Notes under the pieces: model-generated | The model's database searches: none | The model's input: the letters and a program-made list of their open reading frames with translations, nothing else | Told to the model about the DNA's origin: nothing | DNA from: Pseudomonadota bacterium | Lineage (GTDB): Bacteria > Pseudomonadota > Gammaproteobacteria > Burkholderiales > Burkholderiaceae_B | NCBI GenBank assembly: GCA_023425645.1 | Contig: JAFACG010000043.1 | Span: 1-64,000, forward strand | DNA length: 64,000 nt | Direction of reading: 5' to 3' | Position numbers and translations under genes: made by a program | Shown: positions 8,022 through 16,716 of the stretch, one piece after another | Numbering within the stretch: position 1 is the stretch's first letter | How the letters are laid out: each line of letters starts with the position of its first letter

Positions 8022-8414
8022 ATGAATATTGAACGCTACCACTCCAATCAACGCATGAGCCAGATCGTTGCCTGCGGCCCCACCGTCTACCTGGCGGGCC
8101 AGGTCGCGCAAGACCCCGCCCAGGATATCGAAGGACAGACGCGGCAGATCCTGGCGCAGATCGAGTCCCTGTTGGCGCAAGTGCACAGCAGCAAGTCGCA
8201 GCTGCTGGCGGTGACGATCTGGCTGGCAGATATCCAGGACTTCCAGCGCATGAACAGTATCTGGGACGCCTGGGTCGATCGAGCCAATCCGCCGGCGCGC
8301 GCCTGTGTCCAGGCCGCCCTGGCCAGGCCGACGCTCAAAGTCGAAATGCAGGTGACCGCATGGCGCGCCGCTCCCGCACAGATGCGGGGGCCTGCTTCTG
8401 GCGCCGGGGCATAA
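8022..8414 (+). CDS. RidA-family (YjgF/YER057c/UK114) imine deaminase
   Basis: 130 residues, full length. The C-terminal half shows the family Arg in NPPARACVQAALA and the Glu in KVEMQ that set the active site for hydrolysis of reactive enamine/imine intermediates. The gene sits 82 bases after tctC and two bases before the FAD oxidase. A RidA protein beside an amino-acid oxidase is a sensible pair, because the oxidase releases an imino acid that RidA would clear. The exact substrate is unknown. Confidence 0.88.
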   Translation: MNIERYHSNQRMSQIVACGPTVYLAGQVAQDPAQDIEGQTRQILAQIESLLAQVHSSKSQLLAVTIWLADIQDFQRMNSIWDAWVDRANPPARACVQAALARPTLKVEMQVTAWRAAPAQMRGPASGAGA

Positions 8415-8416
8415 GC

Positions 8417-9561
8417 ATGGCCGACACCCTGCATGTAGGCGTCGTCGGCGCAGGCATCGTGGGCTTGGCCACTGCGCTGTGGCTGCAGCGTTCGGGTTGC
8501 CGGGTGACTCTGCTCGACCGCCAGGAGCCCGGTGAAGGCACCTCTTCCGGTAATGCCGGAGTCTTCGCCGACCATGGACGGGTTCCCTTTGCCAGCATGG
8601 CGCAGCTCAAGCAGTTGCCCGGCCAGCTCCTGGATCGCCGGGGTCCGCTGTCGATCCAGGCCAGTTACCTTCCCAGACTGCTGCCATTCGGTCTGCGCTT
8701 TGTGCGGGCCTGCCGGCCGGAACAGTTTCTGGCCGGGTGCCGGGCCATGGCGCAACTGCAGCGCACCGCGCCGCGGGACGACGCCGCCCTGCTCGACGCG
8801 GCCCAGGCGAACGACCTGGTGAAAGCCACCGGCGCACTGGCCTTGTGCTCGACTGAAGACGGCGTGCGGCAAGCCCGGGAAGGCCACCTGAAGCTGCGAG
8901 CCGAACTGGGCACAGCCATTGCCATGCTCGATCGTCAGGAAGTGGCCGAGATGGAACCGGCGTTGGGAGACTTTCATGCAGGCGGCGCCTATTACCCGAA
9001 CACCCGCTTCACCGCCAATCCGCTGGCCTTGAGTCGGCGCTACGCAACCCACTTCGCCCAGAACGGTGGCAGGTTCATCCAGGCCCACGTAGGCCGCTTG
9101 TCACCCGGCCCGCAATCCTGCACGCTGAGCGCGAGCGGGCGGGATCTGCACTTTGACCAGATCGTCATCTGCACCGGCGTGGCCAGCGCCGCCATGGCGG
9201 CCCCCTTGGGCGTGCGTATTCCGCTGGCCAGCGAACGCGGCTATCACCTGATGCTGGATGCCACGGGCATTTCCCTGGGGCGCCCCGTAGTCTGGCTGGA
9301 CAAAGCCACTTTCCTGACACCGATGCAGGACGGCATACGTGTCGCCGGCACAGCGGAGTTCGCGTCGGAAACTGCACCGGCCAATGGCGCACGACAGGCT
9401 CTGATGCAGCAAACCGCCAAGGCCATCTGGGCCTGACCCTGTCCTCGGTCACGGGCCGCCTGATCAGCGAAAGCTTGCGCGCAGGCGCCGAACTGCCCGA
9501 AATCGCGCCCTACTCTCCTGCCCGACCCACCTCTTTCTCTGCAACAAGGACCATGCCATGA
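8417..9561 (+). pseudogene. FAD-dependent D-amino-acid oxidase/dehydrogenase (DadA-like), internally deleted
   Basis: ATG 8417 opens a DAO-family protein with the dinucleotide-binding motif VGVVGAGIVGLATALWLQR and about 335 recognisable residues. The frame then ends at TGA 9434-9436 after QQTAKAIWA. From 9421 a different frame reads GHLGLTLSSVTGRLISESLR, the normal end of this family, and stops at 9559-9561, overlapping the next start by ATGA. Between the two parts, the family's RPSTPDSLPVIG-type segment is missing. An out-of-frame deletion of some 40-60 codons is inferred. The preserved overlap with the racemase shows that the gene was functional until recently. Confidence 0.82.
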
Positions 9562-10265
9562 TTCTGAACGGCGGATACAACTACGACGGCATCCCCCTGG
9601 GCGTGATTTCGCTGGACTCGCGTTTTCCCAAACCGTCCAATCACATCAAGCATGCAGCCAGCTTCGACTTGCCCATCCTGTACAAGACCGTCAAAGGCGC
9701 CACCGTCGCTCGCCTGATCAAAGAACGGGACCCCGCCCTGCTTGTTCCGTTCCTGGATGCGGCCCGGGAGCTGGAGCAGGAAGGCGTCAAGGCCATTACC
9801 GGCAGTTGCGGGTTCCTGGCCCTGTATCAAAAAGAAATCGCCGCAGCCGTATCCATCCCGGTCTTCATGTCCAGCCTGATCCAGGTGCCTCTGGTGTCCC
9901 GCATGCTGGGCGCCGGCCGGCCCGCGGGGCTTGTGGTCGCCGACCAGCATGCGCTGACAAGGGCCCATCTGGAGGGGGTCGGCATCACGGACGAGCCTAT
10001 CGTCATTGCAGGGATGCAGGATCAAGCGCAGTTTCGCGAGGTTATCCTATCCGCCCAGCGCAACGAGCTGGACATGGAGCAGTTCTCCGCCGAGCTGAAT
10101 CAAGTCATCGACGCCCTGCTGGCCCAGCACCCGCATGTGGGCGCCTTGGTGCTGGAATGCACGGACCTGTCGCATTTTGCCGCCGCCTTGCAGGCCCGCA
10201 CCGGCTTGCCGGTCTTCGACCTGAGCAGCCTGGCGCGCATGGTGGTGGGCGCGACCGGACTTTGA
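9558..10265 (+). CDS. Aspartate/glutamate racemase-superfamily protein
   Basis: 235 residues with the two cysteine motifs of the superfamily: one in ITGSCGFLALYQ (about residue 83) and one in GALVLECTDLSHFA (about residue 202). These two Cys act as acid and base in cofactor-independent racemases (Asp/Glu and hydantoin racemases) or as a single base in arylmalonate decarboxylase. It is the last gene of the operon and overlaps the oxidase relic by 4 bases. With the oxidase and RidA it suggests a route that converts an imported L- or D-amino acid or related acid. The substrate cannot be named from sequence. Confidence 0.85.
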   Translation: MILNGGYNYDGIPLGVISLDSRFPKPSNHIKHAASFDLPILYKTVKGATVARLIKERDPALLVPFLDAARELEQEGVKAITGSCGFLALYQKEIAAAVSIPVFMSSLIQVPLVSRMLGAGRPAGLVVADQHALTRAHLEGVGITDEPIVIAGMQDQAQFREVILSAQRNELDMEQFSAELNQVIDALLAQHPHVGALVLECTDLSHFAAALQARTGLPVFDLSSLARMVVGATGL

Positions 10266-10268
10266 AAA

Positions 10269-11876
10269 TCAGGCCTGCATCAAACCCTGGCGCACCAGCA
10301 GCTGCTTCAAATCCGCCATCACCTTCGCGGCTTTGGGGTCCAGGTTGCGCTGGCCCTTCAAACTGGCGCCGTCGTTGCCGGGAATGCGCCCCGCCGTCCA
10401 GGCATCGCACAGATTGCGACGGATTTCGGCGTCGCTGGCCAGGCCTTTGGCCATGTGCTGCAGTACAAAATACTCCGCCTCCGTCAGCTTGATGTTGGCG
10501 CCGCCATGCCAACGATTGTATTGGCCTATGCCTTCGTGAACCTGGCGCCGCCACTCCAGCAAGGGTGCAAAGCCCGCCAGCAAGCCCTGCTGCGTCCAAG
10601 ATTGGGAAGTTTCATCGTCCAACTCCATGGTGTAGCGACCAAAGTTGAACAATGCCTCCAAGGCTGCCTGCGCTTTTTCGGCCGTCTGCACTTCAGCAAC
10701 TTGCATCAGGCGCCTCGCAAGGTCCTGACCGCTGACAGCGTGCGGCCAAGCCTGGTGCAAGATAGCCAAAGCGGCTTGCAGTCCTGCTCCATCGATATGC
10801 AGCAGCTCGCCCCGGGCATTCTTGTAGGCGCGCACATGCTCAGGCGCATCGTCGTTCTTTTTGGCCGACTCGAAATATCCGGCAAATCGCAGGTCCGACA
10901 GCCGATTCAGATCCGGACTGGACAAGATTTCGCCCTCCCGATGCGCATGCACCAGCATGCTCTTGCGGAAATTGCGCCCCACTGCAAAGTCCAGGTATTG
11001 CTGGCGCAGCAGGCGGTTCTGTCCCAGGGCGATCAGGCTGTGATTCAGTTGGACGTTCTGGCCGAACACCTGACTGCATTCCAGACGCGGCTCGGAGTCG
11101 CCCACATGGACCAGGCCGGCTTGCTGGGCGGCGTCCGCGAACTCCACAAAATAGCAGGGGCTGTTGAACGTTTCCAGATACTCGTGGGCAATGTAATAGT
11201 CGGAATGCGTACGCAACTGCTGCACGGCCCCCAGCAAAGAAGGACGCAAGGGATTGCTGACCGCCAAGCCGTCGGACAGCAAGGTCAGCATGGCCTTGGC
11301 GCTGTCCACTTTTTGTTCTTCGTCCGCGAAATGGCTGTGCAGCAGCATGGCGTCGCGTACGATCTCGCCCGCCTTCCAGCCGGGATAGGTGTTGTAGCTG
11401 ATGTAGGCCAGGCCCTTTGGCGACAAGTTCTCCCGGCAGACGCGCAGAATGTCCTGGCGCACCTCGGGAGGGACCCAGCTGAACACGCCGTGCACGATGA
11501 TGTAATCGAACTGCCCGAACTCGGCGCTTATGTCGCTGATGCTCATGGCATGAAGCTGCACGTTCTCCAGACCCATGTGCTTGACCAGCGCCCGGCCTTG
11601 CTCGATCTGCACCGACGACAGATCCACCCCCACCGCCAGCGCTTGCGGATGCTGGGCGGCAAAAGGGACCAGATTGCCGCCGGCGGCGCAGCCCAGCTCC
11701 AGGACCTTTGCATGCTGCAAAGGCATCGTCTCCACGCCATACAAATGAGCGGCAGCCCGCAGATGAGCCGGCGCCGTGTAAGGAAACGGGTTCGAAGTGT
11801 ATGGCTGTCTGTTGTAGTGTTCGGCTATTTTCTGGTCAAAATCGACAAGGGCATCCACATCAGGCTCCGGCATCAT
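10269..11876 (-). CDS. SAM-dependent methyltransferase with methyltransferase-regulatory domain (PKMT-like)
   Basis: 535 residues. The N-terminal Rossmann domain has motif I at about 60-68 (ELGCAAGGN), an acidic ribose-binding turn (VGVDLSS, about 82-88) and HGVFSWVP at about 129-136. The middle contains the conserved RDAMLLHSHFADEEQKVDSA and HEYLETFNSPCYFVEFADAA stretches of the predicted methyltransferase regulatory domain (PF10119). A long C-terminal region follows. This architecture is shared with the rickettsial protein-lysine methyltransferases that modify OmpB. Lying between fliC and fliA, flagellin methylation is a reasonable hypothesis but is not shown by the sequence. The gene converges on the racemase with only 3 bases between them. 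Confidence 0.85.
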   Translation of the reverse strand: MMPEPDVDALVDFDQKIAEHYNRQPYTSNPFPYTAPAHLRAAAHLYGVETMPLQHAKVLELGCAAGGNLVPFAAQHPQALAVGVDLSSVQIEQGRALVKHMGLENVQLHAMSISDISAEFGQFDYIIVHGVFSWVPPEVRQDILRVCRENLSPKGLAYISYNTYPGWKAGEIVRDAMLLHSHFADEEQKVDSAKAMLTLLSDGLAVSNPLRPSLLGAVQQLRTHSDYYIAHEYLETFNSPCYFVEFADAAQQAGLVHVGDSEPRLECSQVFGQNVQLNHSLIALGQNRLLRQQYLDFAVGRNFRKSMLVHAHREGEILSSPDLNRLSDLRFAGYFESAKKNDDAPEHVRAYKNARGELLHIDGAGLQAALAILHQAWPHAVSGQDLARRLMQVAEVQTAEKAQAALEALFNFGRYTMELDDETSQSWTQQGLLAGFAPLLEWRRQVHEGIGQYNRWHGGANIKLTEAEYFVLQHMAKGLASDAEIRRNLCDAWTAGRIPGNDGASLKGQRNLDPKAAKVMADLKQLLVRQGLMQA

Positions 11877-12055
11877 GCAAAACCATCAGGATAATATGGA
11901 CGCTCCTTCCCCAAACCCCTGATCAAGCCCGGGAAAAGGCTGGGCTTTGCCGGACAGTCGGCTCTACCAGGCAGAGCTGGCGGCAGGCATGACGCCTTGG
12001 CATGAGTCTGCCGCTGCCTTGGAACACCGCCTTCGCCGCAAGAAGGCCTTGCCGG
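11877..12055. other. Intergenic region upstream of the methyltransferase and downstream of hipA
   Basis: About 180 bases carrying the presumed methyltransferase promoter (minus strand). A weak inverted repeat lies near 11927-11952 (AAGCCC ... GGGCTT) and might end hipA transcription. Nothing else was recognised. Confidence 0.35.
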
Positions 12056-13291
12056 CTACGGTCCCAGCAAGCGCCCCCGGTTAAACACGATGCGTTGCGC
12101 CAAAAAGTCCTTGATCTCGCTGCCCAAGCGAACAGCCACCGCATCAAAACCATCTTCGACCCGATCTACCAATGCGATCAAGAAATCATCAGCCTGGCTT
12201 GAGCTTTGAAAGCCGAAACGCAGTGCGTCGGCCAGCACGGCTTCACGGGAAATATCGAAACGTCCCATGGACAATTGCATGCACAATCGATCCGGTGTCC
12301 GGTCCGGGTTGGGTACGACGTCGAATGCCGGCGCCAGACGCCAGCGGCCTTCCTGATGGCTGTACACCGCGGCATGATTCCTGGGGTGATCATCGTCATT
12401 GCCAACCAGTGCATTGAATACCATTCGACCGAACAGCTCCCGGCCATCCTCAAGCGGCGCGCCAAGCTGCAACAATTCTTCCGCCAGGCGCGGATAGCTC
12501 CATTGCTGAGGCTTCAGCCGGCCTGGGTATTCTGTGCGCAGCAGCGTGGCGCCGCTGAGCGTCATATGACGCTGCGCGCCATGACGGTCAAAACGCAGAC
12601 TGCGCAGAACGCTCAAGCCATCCCCCACTTGCTCATGCTCGGTCCGGGCAAAATGCAGGCCGGCCAGACTGGCCCATTGCTGGGCCACATGCTCCAACAG
12701 CGGTATATCAACCGTATCCGAAGGCAAGGCCGGCTTGACCAACCAATAATCATCCCGGTCTTTGACGGTACCTTTGGGGCGCGCACCCCCCATGCTGGGC
12801 GTAGCCATCAGGAAGCGACGCACACGCACATCCACGACGGGCCTGCGCTCGAACAAAGCCAATAACTCCTGAGCCAGCGCCGCAAGCTGCGGCAGGCCGG
12901 GGCTGGCCAGACCAGCCACATCCGGCCTTTTGGATGTGCCGATCGCCAAGGCTCCCCAACGCTGCGCGTTGCGAGCCAGGCGCAGATATGTGCTGTCGTG
13001 TGCATCGTCCGGTAAGTGGTGCTCGCGTTGCAGCAGCATTTTTCCCCATGAATCGGGAGAGATGTCACGCAAGACATCATGCAGGCCCCCATACCGCATG
13101 GCGGCATAATCGGTGTCGGCCACCAGGGGCAGGTTGACGGGATCGATCGACCATGGCAGACCCGCCTGAAGATAACTGGGAGCGTATAGAAAACGCCCCT
13201 GTCCGCCATCGAGCTTGTAACGCCCGACCGTCACCCACTCGCCGTTATCGGGCCTTTGCAAATAGATGTACAAGGGCTTAGAAGTCGTCAT
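12056..13291 (-). CDS. hipA: HipA-family serine/threonine kinase toxin
   Basis: 411 residues. The kinase core is complete: GGARPK at 168-173, the ATP-binding Lys in LVKP (about 186), the catalytic loop GNDDDHPRNH at about 297-306, and a DFG-equivalent AFDVVPN (about 322-328). HipA toxins phosphorylate a tRNA synthetase or another target and slow growth; HipB binds and represses. Its start overlaps the end of hipB by 14 bases, the usual coupled arrangement. All motifs expected of an active kinase are present, unlike the nearby RelE toxin. The target is unknown. Confidence 0.92.
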   Translation of the reverse strand: MTTSKPLYIYLQRPDNGEWVTVGRYKLDGGQGRFLYAPSYLQAGLPWSIDPVNLPLVADTDYAAMRYGGLHDVLRDISPDSWGKMLLQREHHLPDDAHDSTYLRLARNAQRWGALAIGTSKRPDVAGLASPGLPQLAALAQELLALFERRPVVDVRVRRFLMATPSMGGARPKGTVKDRDDYWLVKPALPSDTVDIPLLEHVAQQWASLAGLHFARTEHEQVGDGLSVLRSLRFDRHGAQRHMTLSGATLLRTEYPGRLKPQQWSYPRLAEELLQLGAPLEDGRELFGRMVFNALVGNDDDHPRNHAAVYSHQEGRWRLAPAFDVVPNPDRTPDRLCMQLSMGRFDISREAVLADALRFGFQSSSQADDFLIALVDRVEDGFDAVAVRLGSEIKDFLAQRIVFNRGRLLGP

Positions 13292-13601
13292 CTTCGTCGA
13301 AGGAAGATGGCCGCGCGCGCGCCGTGGCGGGCTGCTGCCAAAAGACAGGCTCCAGCGCCGGCGCCACTACATCCAGCAGTCCCAAAGCCATCAAGGCCGA
13401 TAGATAAACCGCCGCGCTGGCGCCGGGATCGCCGCGTTCGACTCGGCGCAAGGTGGCGTCGGAAATACCAATGCGGGCGCAAAGATCCGCCGCCCGGATC
13501 TGACGGGCGACACGCTGGCTGCGAATGCTGCGGCCCCACATCAGCAACCGTTCCTGCACCAAGGTAGGGGTCAGCGACGGAGAACGAGATTTTTTTGGCA
13601 T
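13278..13601 (-). CDS. hipB: HipB-like antitoxin, XRE-family repressor
   Basis: 107 residues from ATG 13601; an in-frame GTG at 13607 is an alternative. A Cro/CI-type helix-turn-helix lies at about residues 27-70 (QRVARQIRAADLCARIGISD, then TLRRVERGD). The C-terminus is short and acidic (FDEDDDF). It is the first gene of the hipBA operon. Upstream is a strongly AT-rich stretch with symmetric sites that could be its own operator. The pairing with hipA is clear from overlap and order. Confidence 0.9.
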   Translation of the reverse strand: MPKKSRSPSLTPTLVQERLLMWGRSIRSQRVARQIRAADLCARIGISDATLRRVERGDPGASAAVYLSALMALGLLDVVAPALEPVFWQQPATARARPSSFDEDDDF

Positions 13602-13612
13602 ACGCACAAAAT

Positions 13613-13699
13613 TTATAGATATCGTTTTATTAACTATAACACGATATTTATGAATGAAAATCTGTTCTTTTCGTTGTTTAAATTAAATTATAGATATCG
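13613..13699. promoter_or_regulatory. Candidate HipB operator/promoter region
   Basis: ATATCGT (13619-13625), 15 bases, ACGATAT (13641-13647) is a perfect inverted repeat. A 12-base element TTATAGATATCG occurs at 13613-13624 and again at 13688-13699. The region is very AT-rich against a GC-rich genome and lies immediately upstream of hipB, where an autoregulated promoter is expected. Confidence 0.55.
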
Positions 13700-13801
13700 C
13701 ATTAACAGCGTTAAAGCATCTTCTATAAAGGATCACACGAGAGCTGGCCTAGAAGAAAAGTCTTTTCCGGTTCTGCTGTTCCTATAGGACGCGGCCCGCT
13801 G

Positions 13802-14563
13802 CTACAGCAAGACCTGAAACTCCGCGCTGTCGGATATGGCGTCCCACTGATCCTTGGCCAGCGCGGCGCGGATGCGGGCCACGGCCTGGCTGCGCAACTG
13901 AGACACCCGGCCCTCGGTCACGCCCATGACCAGGGCGATTTCTTTTTGGTTCAGGTCCTGCTCGAACTGCAGGGACAGGAGAAGCTTCTCGCGCTCGGGA
14001 AGCTGGTCGATGGCGCTGATGAGCGCCTGGCGCAGCCCCTGGGAGGTGAGCAGATTCAGGGGATTGTCGAAATAGGCCTGATCCCGGGTGCCGTCCTCCA
14101 GGAACTCCAGGGCATCGGCGCCGTTGTCGGCATGCCGGGTCAGGTCCTCGTAGTGGATCACCTGCACGCCGGCGGCCTCGTCCAGCAATTCGTAGTAGTC
14201 GTCCAGCGACAGGGACAGGGACTGGGCGATTTCGGCTTCGGACGGTTCGCGCAGCAGCTTCTGCCGCAGGGAAGTGACAGCGAACTCGATCTGCCGCGCC
14301 TTGGTGCGCACGCTGCGCGGCAGCCAGTCCTGGCTGCGCAGCTCGTCCAGCATGGCGCCACGGATGCGTGTGACCGCGTAGGTCTCGAACTGGGCCTCGG
14401 CCACCACCTGATAGCGCCGCACCGCGTCCAGCAAGCCCATCATGCCCGCCTGCATCAGGTCGTCCAATTCCACGCTGGAAGGCAGGCGCGACACCAGCTG
14501 GAGGGCCTGGCGGCGCACCAGAGGGGCATACTGCTCGACCAAGGCGTCTTCAGAACGAGGCAT
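13802..14563 (-). CDS. fliA: RNA polymerase sigma-28 factor for flagellar genes
   Basis: 253 residues, the usual length. Region 2 is clear (VELDDLMQAGMMGLLDAVRR), as is the region 4 helix-turn-helix near the C-terminus (LNQKEIALVMGVTEGRVSQL). FliA directs transcription of late flagellar genes; three matching promoters (fliC, flaG, flgM) occur in the window. FlgM, also encoded here, would hold it inactive until the hook-basal body is finished and FlgM is exported. The gene stands alone on the minus strand, divergent from flaG across 235 bases. Confidence 0.96.
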   Translation of the reverse strand: MPRSEDALVEQYAPLVRRQALQLVSRLPSSVELDDLMQAGMMGLLDAVRRYQVVAEAQFETYAVTRIRGAMLDELRSQDWLPRSVRTKARQIEFAVTSLRQKLLREPSEAEIAQSLSLSLDDYYELLDEAAGVQVIHYEDLTRHADNGADALEFLEDGTRDQAYFDNPLNLLTSQGLRQALISAIDQLPEREKLLLSLQFEQDLNQKEIALVMGVTEGRVSQLRSQAVARIRAALAKDQWDAISDSAEFQVLL

Positions 14564-14694
14564 GGGCTGGCACAGAATCCGGAAATGACTAGACTGGCTT
14601 ATTGTGCCTGCCCCGTTCCGCCCACAGTCTGCAAATCAAGCAGTCTTTCGCCATCTTGTTCGCCCTTTATAGGTGCGGACAGGGAAAAAACGCC

Positions 14695-14721
14695 TAAAGA
14701 AGCCTCAAGCCATGCCGTAAT
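14695..14721 (+). promoter_or_regulatory. Sigma-28 promoter of the flaG-fliDST operon
   Basis: TAAA at 14695-14698, 15 bases, then GCCGTAAT at 14714-14721, about 78 bases before the flaG start. This is the best match to TAAA-N15-GCCGATAA in the window. Confidence 0.87.
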
Positions 14722-14798
14722 CGTAACGTTACAGGCACAGGCGCCAAGCTCAACTCGATTGCGGGGGCCTGTCACCAAGCCCCTTCAGGAGTGATGTC

Positions 14799-15200
14799 AT
14801 GATCCATTCAGTTTCATCTCAGACGACGGCCTTGGCGCCCCTTTCACCTCCGGTGGACCAGAATCCCGGCGCAATCCAGCCTTCGGCGGCCACCACCGTC
14901 ACGCCCGTCCAGGAAAGCGGTACCGACACGCAGCTTCAGCAGCGCTGGCCCGAGCGGCGCGAACCTGTGCCCGGCATGGTCAACACGCTGGAAGACACCC
15001 TGGAGCAGATAAACAGCTCCCTGCAGGCCTGGTCCACCGGCATCCGCTTCGACATGGACGACGAAGCCCAGCGCCTGGTCGTGTCCATCGTGGACAACAG
15101 CACCGGCGAAGTGTTGCGCACCGTCCCCTCGGACGCCGTCATCCAGATCGCCAAAATGATCGTGCAACTGCAAGGCAATGCCGTCAGCGTCAAGGCATAA
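14799..15200 (+). CDS. flaG: FlaG-family flagellar protein
   Basis: 133 residues. A variable Pro/Thr/Gln-rich N-terminus is followed by the conserved FlaG core in the last 70 or so residues (IRFDMDDEAQRLVVSIVDNS, then VLRTVPSDAVIQIAKMI). FlaG proteins affect filament length in several bacteria; their exact role is unsettled. It is first in the flaG-fliD-fliS-fliT operon behind a sigma-28 promoter and is followed by an 88-base gap to fliD. Confidence 0.9.
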   Translation: MIHSVSSQTTALAPLSPPVDQNPGAIQPSAATTVTPVQESGTDTQLQQRWPERREPVPGMVNTLEDTLEQINSSLQAWSTGIRFDMDDEAQRLVVSIVDNSTGEVLRTVPSDAVIQIAKMIVQLQGNAVSVKA

Positions 15201-15288
15201 AACCAAACAAGCATTGAAACATCCCATAGACATGGGCTTTGCGCGCGACAAAACCGCGACAAAATAGGACATTACAGGAGTATTTGAC

Positions 15289-16710
15289 ATGGCTATTTCT
15301 TCGATCGGCATCGGCTCCGGCCTGAAGCTGGACGAGCTTCTCGAGAGCTTGCGTAAAGCCGAGAACGCATCGCTGACCGTTATCCAAAATCGCCAGGTTG
15401 AAAACGTCAATCGCATTTCCGCCTACGGGAAGTTGAAAAGCACGATCACAGCCTTGCAAACCGCCGGCAAGGCGCTAAATGACGAAACCCTGTACGGCGC
15501 CGTCAAAGTCAATGCGGGCGGAGACGGCGTCATCACCGCCACAGGCAGCAACAAAGCCACTCCTGGCCAATACTCTATCGTAGTGGACAAGCTGGCGACC
15601 AAACAGTCGCTGACCACGAACCGTTTGGACACCCGCGACAGCCCTCTGGGCGTGGACGGCAAAATCACCGTCACGTTAGAGAACGGCAAAGAACATACAC
15701 TGGACTTGACCGGCAAGGACACGTCCCTGCAAGGCATCATGAAAGCCATCAATGCCGACCCCAAATTGGGAGTTACGGCCACCATCATCAATAACGGCGA
15801 CAAAGACCACCCGTATCAATTGGTGCTTACCGCCTCCGAAACCGGCGAACAAGCAGCCGTCAAAAGCATTGCCGTGGAAGGAAACAGGGGCCTGCAGGAC
15901 CTGCTGGGCTTTCCGGCTGCCCAGACCCCGCCTGCTAATGAAGGAGATCCGGTCCCGCCGGCGCGCGGCATGTCTGTCCTGACGAAAGGCGAGAATGCCA
16001 AGGCCAAAATCAACGGCATTGAAATCACCAGCCAGAGCAACACTCTGAAAGATACCGTCGAAGGCCTGGAAATCACGCTCAACAAAGTCAGCGCCGACCC
16101 CGTCAAGCTGGACGTCACGCGCGACGACAGCATTCCCACCAAGGCTCTCAAGGATTTCGTCAGCGCCTACAATACGCTGAACAGCACGATACGGTCACTG
16201 ACCTCGTACGATATCGAAAACAATAAAGGTTCGCCCTTGACCGGCGACTCGATTCCCCGTCGCGCCCAGTCCAACCTGCGCACGGCTTTGAGCTTTGCCT
16301 CCAGCGAAGGTGACCTGCGCACGCTGTCCTCGATCGGCATCACCGCCGATCCGAAAACAGGGGATCTGCTGGTGGACGACAAGAAACTGGCCGCTGCGCT
16401 GAAAGATAATATGGCCGACGTCCAGCGCCTGTTCGTGGGCGACGAAGCCATTGGCAACCGCATCTACAAAGCCGCCGATGAATACGTCAAGAAAGACGGC
16501 TTCATCGACAATGCCACCGAAGGCGCCGACAAGATCGGCAAAACTCTGGAAAAACAGGCTCTTGCCACCGCCGAGCGCATCGACAACAAGATCGAAGCCT
16601 ACCGCAAGCAGTTCGTCCAGCTGGACAAGATGGTCAACCAGATGCAAGGCATCAGCAGCTACCTGACCCAGCAACTATCCATGTTGGGCAACATGAACAG
16701 CAACAAGTAA
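15289..16710 (+). CDS. fliD: Filament cap protein (HAP2)
   Basis: 473 residues. The N-terminal HAP2 domain (IGIGSGLKLDELLESLRKAE) and the C-terminal coiled region (VQLDKMVNQMQGISSYLTQQ) that enters the filament pore are both intact. FliD forms the pentameric or hexameric cap that folds incoming flagellin. AGGAG lies just upstream of the ATG. Six bases separate it from fliS, and the FliT chaperone gene follows, as in enterobacteria. Confidence 0.95.
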   Translation: MAISSIGIGSGLKLDELLESLRKAENASLTVIQNRQVENVNRISAYGKLKSTITALQTAGKALNDETLYGAVKVNAGGDGVITATGSNKATPGQYSIVVDKLATKQSLTTNRLDTRDSPLGVDGKITVTLENGKEHTLDLTGKDTSLQGIMKAINADPKLGVTATIINNGDKDHPYQLVLTASETGEQAAVKSIAVEGNRGLQDLLGFPAAQTPPANEGDPVPPARGMSVLTKGENAKAKINGIEITSQSNTLKDTVEGLEITLNKVSADPVKLDVTRDDSIPTKALKDFVSAYNTLNSTIRSLTSYDIENNKGSPLTGDSIPRRAQSNLRTALSFASSEGDLRTLSSIGITADPKTGDLLVDDKKLAAALKDNMADVQRLFVGDEAIGNRIYKAADEYVKKDGFIDNATEGADKIGKTLEKQALATAERIDNKIEAYRKQFVQLDKMVNQMQGISSYLTQQLSMLGNMNSNK

Positions 16711-16716
16711 ACACCA

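Noticed and set aside
10455..11894. 479-codon open frame opposite the methyltransferase
   Set aside because: It is antisense to a clear SAM-binding protein and shows only compositional bias.
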